From Terriglobia bacterium (lineage in GTDB: Bacteria > Acidobacteriota > Terriglobia > UBA7540), in contig JALHUF010000147.1 of NCBI GenBank assembly GCA_022866195.1, positions 1 to 5,095 of the forward strand: DNA of 5,095 nucleotides, in the 5' to 3' direction. Position numbers and translations under genes: made by a program. Below the pieces are notes generated by a model. The model searched no databases. It was not told the DNA's origin and was given only the letters and a program-made list of their open reading frames with translations. Below, piece by piece: positions 1 to 5,095 of the stretch (position 1 is its first letter; the number at the start of each line of letters is the position of its first letter).

Positions 1-1
1 C

Positions 2-910
2 TCCCGCAACAGCATCCTGGTGGGCAAGCTGCTAGCGAACCTGGCGACGTTGCTGGTGACGTTGGTGGGAGGGATGCTCCTCTCCTTGCTCTTGCTGCTC
101 CTGGTGGGCCGAATTGAATTGGGCGTGCAAGAGTGGGCCCGCCTGGGACTCTTCCTGTTGCTTTCGGCCTTTTACATCACCGTCTTCCTCTGCCTGGGCC
201 TTCTTTTCTCCACGCTTACGCATCGGCCCACCACCTCAATGGTGCTCGCCGTTATGGCTTGGGTGGTCTCTATCATCGTGATTCCGGGCGCGGGTACGCT
301 CCTCATCCAGCAGATTCGTAAGCTCCCCACGCAGAACGAGGTGGCCGAACGATCTGGCAAGGTTTGGGACCAAGTCAACAGTGAGTTCAACAATAAGAGC
401 TCGGTCTGGCGCGGGCGGGACATGGGGAAGCCGGACAATTTCGAATTCGAGAGGGTTTCCATTGTGGCGCAGAACAAGCGGAAGCACCTCCAGGAGCAGA
501 TCTGGGAAGACTACTTGCGGCAGAAGTTCGCGCAGGCGCGTACCGTCCGCAAGATCTCGTCCGTTTCCCCCAGCGGGCTTTTCCAGTTCGGGGCTGAATC
601 TGTGAACGGCACGGGCATCCTCTGCGACGAGAAGCTGGTGCAACAAGCCCGCCAATACCGCAGCACCCTGGAAGAGTGGGTACGGCAGCGCGATCTGGCC
701 GATCTCGAGAGCCCCCATCTCTGCTTCCAGCCCGGCTACCTCTCCCTGCAACCGCTAGCCTCCGCGAGTGTGCCGCGCTTCAGGTACCAGGAGCCTTCCG
801 TGGGGGAAGGGCTGCGCGACGCCTTGTGGCAAGTTGTGTTGCTCTCGGCCGAGACCTTGGTCATGCTCTTTGCGGCGGTGCTCGCCTTCCAGCACTACGA
901 CGTGAGGTAA
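2..910 (+). CDS. ABC-2 type transporter permease, C-terminal part (5' end outside window)
   Basis: This is an integral membrane subunit of an ABC-2 type exporter. The frame is open from base 2, so the GTG at 20 is probably internal; 302 residues are visible. The first residues (SRNSILVGKLLANL) match the cytoplasmic stretch before TM3 in this family and align with PVARPVFLAGKLIGG of the permease at 2618-4231. Three hydrophobic segments follow at about residues 15-36, 48-72 and 79-102. Next comes a large polar, probably extracytoplasmic domain (about 103-273), then a last membrane helix at 274-296 and the terminal motif YDVR. The polar domain contains SPSGLF (189-194), NGTG (202-205) and VPRF (257-260), all shared in order with the other permease, and two cysteines (208 and 241) that could form a disulfide. 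Roughly the first 200 residues, with TM1 and TM2, must lie upstream. The ABC-2 assignment is firm from topology and motifs; the substrate is unknown. Confidence 0.88.
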   Translation, partial: SRNSILVGKLLANLATLLVTLVGGMLLSLLLLLLVGRIELGVQEWARLGLFLLLSAFYITVFLCLGLLFSTLTHRPTTSMVLAVMAWVVSIIVIPGAGTLLIQQIRKLPTQNEVAERSGKVWDQVNSEFNNKSSVWRGRDMGKPDNFEFERVSIVAQNKRKHLQEQIWEDYLRQKFAQARTVRKISSVSPSGLFQFGAESVNGTGILCDEKLVQQARQYRSTLEEWVRQRDLADLESPHLCFQPGYLSLQPLASASVPRFRYQEPSVGEGLRDALWQVVLLSAETLVMLFAAVLAFQHYDVR

Positions 911-970
911 GAACCGTTGTCCCCGTTGAGGTGTGGTTCTGGTAGCGAGCGACACCCAGGATACCTACTG

Positions 971-999
971 TTGGGGCTGCCAGAACTTTGGAGTAAGAT
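971..999 (+). promoter_or_regulatory. Weak sigma70-like promoter candidate upstream of the NEW3-like gene
   Basis: TTGGGG (971-976) and TAAGAT (994-999) are separated by 17 bases in the 145-base gap before the start at 1056. The -35 box matches consensus at 3 of 6 positions and the -10 box at 4 of 6, so chance occurrence is quite possible. The gap contains no terminator, so read-through from the upstream permease is equally likely. Confidence 0.2.
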
Positions 1000-1046
1000 G
1001 CCAAGTAGATACGCGTGACGAAAGCCGCGTGCCGACGTCCAAAAGT

Positions 1047-1053
1047 GGGGAGG
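1047..1053 (+). promoter_or_regulatory. Ribosome binding site supporting the start at 1056
   Basis: A GGGGAGG-type purine run ends two bases before ATG 1056. The spacing is tight; the next codon, TTG 1059, would have five bases of spacing. The frame is open back to 933, but the upstream codons encode a polar, cysteine-containing stretch unlike a protein N terminus. A canonical signal peptide begins exactly at 1056, so this start is preferred. Confidence 0.5.
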
Positions 1054-1055
1054 CG

Positions 1056-2615
1056 ATGTTGCGAAAGACCGGTCTCATCCTCCTACTCACGGGGCTGCTT
1101 GCCGCCCCGTTCCTGACCCAAGCCCAAGCACCCTCGGGGGGTGCCACGGGGCCTTCGGCGAATACCGAAGCGCAACGGCTGCTGGAATTGAAGCGTCTGG
1201 ATCTCGCCCTCAAAGACGCGAAGGAAAAACGCGATCGGGCCAAGCTGCTCTACGACCAGGGGCTCGGCCCGCAGGCCCAATACGAAGCCGCCGAAATCAC
1301 CTACCGCCAGGCGCAGGTCGATTTCCAGCAGGCGTTCCTCCGCCTGTTTGCCGAAGCGCCACGCTTGGACATCGTTTCCGCCATCAAATACCAGCGCCCC
1401 GACGGCTCAAAGTACGTCCGCGTGACGGTGAAGAACACCTCCGGGGTAGTGCTCGACTACAAGCTGTTTGGGATTTCCGACGCCGACGTGCAGTTGCCCG
1501 ACCAGATGAAGATGCGCGAACTCACCGACATCCGCGTGGGCTTGAAGGAGGCAGCAGGGATACCAAATCCCACGGCCGCCACGAGCCAGGGCGCAGGCGT
1601 GGTTCCGGGTGCGGTGATTTCCGACCCTTACTCGTCGTTCATCCCCAAGCTCCAAGTCGGCCAAGAACGCACGCTGGACTTCGGCCTGCTCAAGGACGTG
1701 GACGCGCTGGTCGTCGGGCTCTATTACAACGGCCGCGAAGAAGACCGGCAGGTTTACCTTCAGAAGGATCCCTCGGCGAACATCGTCAGCATGAGCTCGG
1801 AGGAGGTGTCGCTGGAAGCCGACCTGGGCGGCCAGGCCGCCTACAACCTCCACCTGGAGCAGTTCACCAAGTCCTCGAACCCATTTGCCTTGCTCACCTT
1901 GAACCTGCCGCAGCAGATTGCCCGCGACTTTCTGGAACCCACCGCCGGGTCGCGACTCTACCAGGTGCGCTTCCCCGAGGGCGTGACGAGCCAGAAGCTC
2001 CAGCTCCGGTTGTACCTGCCCGACAAGGTGGACGAGCGCGTGGCGTTAGATAAGCCGCTCCCGTTCTGGGCGCTGGTGATCGACGCCGCCCAGGCAAATC
2101 GCCTGGACCCCTCGAAGACATACCCGGAGGCGGAAATCGAGGCGCTCAAGTGTGGCAAGGTGCGCCTGCAATTGATCCCGCGCGGGGTAGGAAGGATTGA
2201 GGTCTCGGCCCCCAGCCTCTACCAGGAGATTCGGACCGGCGAGACAGTGGAGCTGAACCTAACGGTGAAGAATATCGGGACGCGCGTCGTGCACAACATC
2301 CACGTTGCGACCGAGAATCCCCTGAATTGGCGGGCCGTCATCACCCCCGACACCGTGGCGAAGCTCGAGGCGAATCAGGAAGAGATTGTGGGCGTGAAGA
2401 TCGTGCCCCCCTCGGACGTCGGGGTGGGTGACTATGAAGTGAAGATCAAGACCGATGCCATCTCCAACAATCGCAAGGTGCCCACGCAGGACCAGTCCGA
2501 CCGCATCCACGTCATGGCCCCACCCAATATCAAGGCCACTGTCGCCCTTATCGGTTTTCTGCTGCTGCTCGTCGGGGGCATCGTGTGGTTCGGCATCAAG
2601 TTGACAAGGAGATAG
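1056..2615 (+). CDS. Exported membrane-anchored protein with alpha-helical hairpin and C-terminal NEW3-like domain
   Basis: This 519-residue protein is probably the extracytoplasmic accessory of the flanking ABC exporter. Residues 1-25 form a signal peptide (MLRKTGLILLLTGLLAAPFL, then TQAQA) with no lipobox cysteine. Residues about 38-98 are charged and heptad-like and read as two helices joined by a turn near 67-73 (DQGLGPQ). Residues 105-375 look beta-rich (for example YVRVTVKNTSG), interrupted by a Gly/Ala/Pro/Ser loop at about 165-195. Residues about 384-470 resemble a NEW3 domain (the Ig-like domain named from alpha-galactosidases), with GETVELNLTVKNIG, a PLNW segment and a DVGVGDYEVKIK-type ending. 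A single membrane helix at 494-514 ends in the basic tail KLTRR, so the bulk should lie outside the membrane. The architecture recalls the uncharacterised COG1470-type membrane proteins. The stop is two bases before the next permease start, indicating co-expression. The membrane-anchored NEW3-like call is fairly secure; the function is inferred from context. Confidence 0.8.
   Translation: MLRKTGLILLLTGLLAAPFLTQAQAPSGGATGPSANTEAQRLLELKRLDLALKDAKEKRDRAKLLYDQGLGPQAQYEAAEITYRQAQVDFQQAFLRLFAEAPRLDIVSAIKYQRPDGSKYVRVTVKNTSGVVLDYKLFGISDADVQLPDQMKMRELTDIRVGLKEAAGIPNPTAATSQGAGVVPGAVISDPYSSFIPKLQVGQERTLDFGLLKDVDALVVGLYYNGREEDRQVYLQKDPSANIVSMSSEEVSLEADLGGQAAYNLHLEQFTKSSNPFALLTLNLPQQIARDFLEPTAGSRLYQVRFPEGVTSQKLQLRLYLPDKVDERVALDKPLPFWALVIDAAQANRLDPSKTYPEAEIEALKCGKVRLQLIPRGVGRIEVSAPSLYQEIRTGETVELNLTVKNIGTRVVHNIHVATENPLNWRAVITPDTVAKLEANQEEIVGVKIVPPSDVGVGDYEVKIKTDAISNNRKVPTQDQSDRIHVMAPPNIKATVALIGFLLLLVGGIVWFGIKLTRR
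2606..2611 (+). promoter_or_regulatory. Strong Shine-Dalgarno site that fixes the TTG start at 2618
   Basis: AAGGAG lies six bases before TTG 2618 and overlaps the last codons of the preceding gene, whose stop is at 2613-2615. The in-frame GTG at 2585 would overlap the upstream gene by 31 bases and has no comparable site. TTG 2618 is therefore the better start and implies translational coupling. Confidence 0.8.
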
Positions 2616-2617
2616 CC

Positions 2618-4231
2618 TTGCCTCCAGCCTCCACCACCACTCCCGTAGAATCTTCTTCCGCCGGAATCCCATTGCCAGGCGCAGCGCGCGCGGTGTGGAC
2701 CATCGCCCGGCGCGAGCTGATGGAGCAGATCACCAGTCTGCGCTTCCTGGTGATTTCGGTTCTGGTGATCGGACTCACACCGCTGGCTGTTTACGTGGGC
2801 GTGCGTGATTGCGAGAATCGCCGGGCCGAGCACGATCGGCTGGCAGCGGAGCGGCAGACCCTGGCCGCTGGTCCCGCTGGCCAGCACGTGACGGGCATGG
2901 ACATGCCCTTCACGCCCCAGAACGATCTCCTGGTTCTCCGTGCGTTGCGCCCACCGGAGACGTTCAGTGTGCTGGTGCGAGGACTGGACGGCGCGCTTCC
3001 TGAGTACTGGGACTTCTCCTCCACGGGCATCGAGGCCGGCCCATCCGCCGCGCGCTCGGAACGATTGGTGGACCTCCTGGGACAACTGGATGCCGAGTTC
3101 CTGGTGCGGGTCGTACTGGGCCTGCTGGCGATCCTGCTGGCTTTCGACGCGGTGGCGGGAGAGAAAGAGCTCGGCACACTTCGCGCCGCGCTCAGTCAAC
3201 CGGTGGCTCGGCCCGTTTTTCTCGCAGGCAAGCTCATCGGTGGCGCCGTCACTCTTTGGGCAGCAGTGTTCGCAATGTTCTTGATCGGGCTGCTCAGCGC
3301 GCAGCTTTTCGGCATCTCACTGGCGGACGCCGATACACTCACCAAGACCGCGCTCGTCGCTGCGACCTCGGGAATGTACGTACTGTGCATGTACGCCCTG
3401 GGCCTCTTGATCTCTTCGCTCGCTGCCAGCCAGAAGACTTCGCTTCTTGTCTCCCTGGTTGTTTGGGCGGTGGCGGCGCTGGCCCTGCCACCGCTGGCGG
3501 CGTTGGTCGCACAGGCGGTGGCGCCAGTCACCCCACCTCACGCCGTGGCGCTCAAGAAGCGGGTGCTTGACGACGCTCTCTATCGGGAGGCGGCTCAGTC
3601 AATGGGCCGGACGTTCATGGAGATCGCCGGGGGCGGCGTGCAGCCGGATGGGTACGACCGCCACAAAGATGAGATCAACCGCCGCATCACCCCCATCCTC
3701 CTGGGTTACCTGAACAAACGGCGGCAGCTCGTTGGCGAGTTGGACCGCGACGTTGAACGGCGCACCGCGCGGCAGAATGACGTGGCCCGGGCATTGATGG
3801 CCCTGAGTCCGTCCGCGCTTTTCCTACGCGCGACAGCCGATCTGGCCACAACTGGAGACAACCAGTATGCCGCCTGGCTCGACGCCGTCCGCCGCCAACA
3901 GCGACGCTTGGAAGCCGCACTGTTTGAGGACCCTCCCTTGGTGATGTTCGAGATTAGTGAGATGGAAGCAAGACGGCCCGGGCCGCCTGCGGGCGAGGTG
4001 GAAGCGAGGGTGGAGCGCCGGGGTGACGGGCCACCCATGCGCCAGATGAATCTGCTGGTCGAACGGCACGAGCCGCCCCCGGTAACGAGCTTGCCCTCGT
4101 TTGTTCCGCCCCGCCGGGACGCCGCCGCGGCCCTGATGCGCGCGCTTCCCGCCTTGGGGCTGCTGATTTTCTACACCGGGATCTTTATCGTCGGAGGTTT
4201 CATCGCCTTCGCGCGGTACGACGTGAGGTAG
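2618..4231 (+). CDS. ABC-2 type transporter permease, full length
   Basis: This is a 537-residue membrane subunit of an ABC-2 exporter, starting at TTG (see the ribosome binding site). An N-terminal cytoplasmic helix (AVWTIARRELMEQITSLRF, about 25-43) leads into TM1 (44-62). A loop of about 100 residues precedes TM2 (160-181). Then comes the cytoplasmic EKELGTLRAALSQPVARP segment (182-199), typical of the family and probably the contact with the ATPase. TM3 (206-232), TM4 (242-269) and TM5 (274-301) follow, then a large polar domain (about 302-504) and TM6 (505-530), ending in YDVR. SPSALF (397-402), TTG (411-413) and LPSF (492-495) match SPSGLF, GTG and VPRF of the partial permease with the same spacings at both ends. 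This protein has an extra Arg/Glu/Pro/Gly-rich stretch near 450-473. It is longer than many ABC-2 permeases because of the two outer domains. It is likely co-translated with the NEW3-like gene; pairing with the first permease is an inference. Confidence 0.9.
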   Translation: MPPASTTTPVESSSAGIPLPGAARAVWTIARRELMEQITSLRFLVISVLVIGLTPLAVYVGVRDCENRRAEHDRLAAERQTLAAGPAGQHVTGMDMPFTPQNDLLVLRALRPPETFSVLVRGLDGALPEYWDFSSTGIEAGPSAARSERLVDLLGQLDAEFLVRVVLGLLAILLAFDAVAGEKELGTLRAALSQPVARPVFLAGKLIGGAVTLWAAVFAMFLIGLLSAQLFGISLADADTLTKTALVAATSGMYVLCMYALGLLISSLAASQKTSLLVSLVVWAVAALALPPLAALVAQAVAPVTPPHAVALKKRVLDDALYREAAQSMGRTFMEIAGGGVQPDGYDRHKDEINRRITPILLGYLNKRRQLVGELDRDVERRTARQNDVARALMALSPSALFLRATADLATTGDNQYAAWLDAVRRQQRRLEAALFEDPPLVMFEISEMEARRPGPPAGEVEARVERRGDGPPMRQMNLLVERHEPPPVTSLPSFVPPRRDAAAALMRALPALGLLIFYTGIFIVGGFIAFARYDVR

Positions 4232-4260
4232 GGGAGCACCTTTGCGGTGCTCCCGCTTTC
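4232..4260 (+). terminator. Terminator-like hairpin after the second permease
   Basis: GGGAGCACC (4232-4240) pairs perfectly with GGTGCTCCC (4246-4254) around the five-base loop TTTGC. The stem begins immediately after the permease stop codon. The following tract, GCTTTC, has only three consecutive T, so termination may be partial. The placement fits the end of the permease/NEW3-like transcription unit. Confidence 0.6.
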
Positions 4261-4263
4261 CGC

Positions 4264-4341
4264 CATCAGCTGTCAGCCGTCAGCGAGCGGGGCACGAACC
4301 TGTTCTAGCTGAAAGCTGATAGCTGAATGCTGACAGCCGAG
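4264..4341 (+). repeat. Inverted clusters of degenerate AGCTGAN heptad repeats
   Basis: From 4307 to 4341 there are five consecutive 7-base units close to AGCTGAN (AGCTGAA at 4307 and 4321, AGCTGAT at 4314, and two diverged units at 4328 and 4335). From 4264 to 4284 there are three units of the opposite orientation (NNTCAGC type). The clusters face each other across about 22 bases and can fold into an imperfect stem; GCTGTCAGC (4269-4277) is the exact reverse complement of GCTGACAGC (4329-4337). No coding potential is convincing here. It looks like a dispersed intergenic repeat rather than a gene-specific signal. Confidence 0.7.
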
Positions 4342-4380
4342 GACCAGGAACCCTTTCGCAGTTGACGCCGTATATAGAAC

Positions 4381-4386
4381 AAGGAG
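4381..4386 (+). promoter_or_regulatory. Shine-Dalgarno site of the ABC ATPase gene
   Basis: AAGGAG lies five bases before ATG 4392. It favours this start over the in-frame ATG at 4404, which would remove the first four residues. Confidence 0.8.
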
Positions 4387-4391
4387 AAGCT

Positions 4392-5095
4392 ATGAACCAG
4401 CCCATGATCCAAGCCCTGAACCTGACCAAGCGTTACGAGGACGGGCTGCTCGCCCTCGACCACGTCAACTTTGAGATCTACCCGGGCGAAGTATTCTGCC
4501 TGCTGGGCGCCAACGGCGCCGGCAAGACCACCGCCATCAACCTCTTCCTCGACTTCATTCCGCCCACGGAGGGCGAAGGGCGCATTAACGGCATCAACTG
4601 CCATCAGAACCCGCTGGAGGCCAAGAAGTACGTGGCCTACGTTTCGGAGAACGTGATGCTTTACGGCAACTTCACGGCGCGCCAGAACCTCGACTTCTTT
4701 GCCAAACTGGGCGGCAAGCGCCACCTGACCAAGAAGGACTATTACCGGGTGATGGCCGATGTGGGTTTGGAGGAGAAAGCTTACGAGCAGCGCGTGAAGG
4801 ACTTCTCCAAGGGGATGCGGCAGAAGCTCGGCATCGCCATCGCCATGATCAAGGACGCGCCGGCTATCCTGCTCGACGAGCCCACATCCGGCCTCGACCC
4901 CAAAGCGGGCGCCGAGTTCCTGGAACTCCTCAAGCGGCTCAAGAGCCAGGGCAAAGCCATCCTGATGTCCACGCACGATATCTTCCGCTCCAAAGAGATT
5001 GCGGACCGGGTGGGCATCATGAAGGAAGGCAAGCTCGTGATGCAGCGCACCCGCGAGGAATTGGGCCACGAAGACCTGCAGAAGCTCTACCTCTA
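4392..5095 (+). CDS. ABC transporter ATP-binding protein (3' end outside window)
   Basis: This is the cytoplasmic ATPase that powers an ABC-2 type exporter; 234 codons are visible with no stop. The protein begins MNQPMIQALNLTKRY. It carries Walker A GANGAGKT (39-46), a Q-loop position with Glu in place of Gln (YVSEN, Glu86), the signature FSKGMRQK (138-145, in place of LSGGQ), Walker B AILLDEP (158-164), the D-loop SGLD (166-169) and the switch histidine in STHD (His195). The FSKGMRQK form is typical of ATPases that pair with ABC-2 permeases, and Glu at the Q-loop is seen in that group. The visible end (EDLQKLYL) resembles the C terminus of short family members, so only a few residues may be missing. 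It lies 160 bases after the second permease, behind a hairpin and repeats. It may serve the upstream permeases or begin a following set. The ATPase identity is firm; the partner is not. Confidence 0.95.
   Translation, partial: MNQPMIQALNLTKRYEDGLLALDHVNFEIYPGEVFCLLGANGAGKTTAINLFLDFIPPTEGEGRINGINCHQNPLEAKKYVAYVSENVMLYGNFTARQNLDFFAKLGGKRHLTKKDYYRVMADVGLEEKAYEQRVKDFSKGMRQKLGIAIAMIKDAPAILLDEPTSGLDPKAGAEFLELLKRLKSQGKAILMSTHDIFRSKEIADRVGIMKEGKLVMQRTREELGHEDLQKLYL

Noticed and set aside
910..940. AGAACC / GGTTCT inverted repeat just after the first permease as a terminator
   Set aside because: It has only six base pairs around a 19-base loop and no T tract, so it is compatible with chance.
933..1055. 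N-terminal extension of the NEW3-like protein by 41 codons from GTG 933
   Set aside because: The extension is polar and cysteine-containing and would bury the signal peptide internally. A Shine-Dalgarno-like run lies just before ATG 1056.
2585..2617. GTG 2585 as the start of the second permease
   Set aside because: It would overlap the previous gene by 31 bases without a good ribosome site, whereas TTG 2618 has AAGGAG at ideal spacing.
2432..3199. Open frame on the - strand (255 codons) across the NEW3-like and second permease genes
   Set aside because: It straddles the junction of two well-supported + strand genes and has a low-complexity Arg/Gln/His-rich product typical of antisense reading of GC-rich coding DNA.
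4264..4341. CRISPR array
   Set aside because: The units are 7 bases long, directly adjacent, without spacers, and present in both orientations.
4362..4378. TTGACG and TATAGA boxes before the ATPase gene as a sigma70 promoter
   Set aside because: The boxes are only five bases apart, far from the required 16-18, and no partner box lies at the right distance from either one.
4305..5069. Long open frame on the - strand (254 codons) opposite the ABC ATPase
   Set aside because: The + strand frame encodes an ATPase with every expected motif. The antisense frame is a GC-bias shadow that runs into the heptad repeat, and its product shows no recognisable domain.

Overview
This GC-rich window (about 60% G+C by eye) comes from a bacterium. 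All four genes lie on the + strand and belong to the ABC-2 export family. No rRNA, tRNA, phage, transposase or CRISPR signal was seen. The organism cannot be fixed from the sequence. High GC, a TTG start with a strong Shine-Dalgarno site, and intergenic AGCTGAN heptad repeats would fit an Acidobacteriota-like or deltaproteobacterial-type genome, but this is only an inference.

Layout. (1) Positions 2-910 hold the C-terminal part of an ABC-2 permease whose 5' end is off the window. (2) Positions 911-1055 are a 145-base gap with only a weak promoter candidate. (3) Positions 1056-2615 encode an exported, C-terminally membrane-anchored protein. It has a signal peptide, an alpha-helical hairpin, beta-rich Ig-like regions and a C-terminal NEW3-like domain before a single membrane helix. 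(4) Positions 2618-4231 encode a second, full-length ABC-2 permease that starts at TTG two bases after the previous stop. It is a divergent paralogue of the first permease. (5) Positions 4232-4391 hold a perfect 9-bp terminator-like hairpin and a patch of inverted heptad repeats. (6) Position 4392 to the window end encodes an ABC ATPase with all the usual nucleotide-binding motifs, cut off near its C terminus.

How they may work together. Two related permeases could form a heterodimeric channel driven by an ABC ATPase, either the one at 4392 or another upstream of the window. The NEW3-like protein would sit on the outer face of the cytoplasmic membrane as a dedicated accessory. Its N-terminal hairpin has a tip resembling that of periplasmic adaptor (membrane fusion) proteins such as AcrA and MacA, which is the most interesting observation here. 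The hairpin terminator between the second permease and the ATPase leaves open whether the ATPase belongs to this set or begins the next one. The substrate cannot be predicted.
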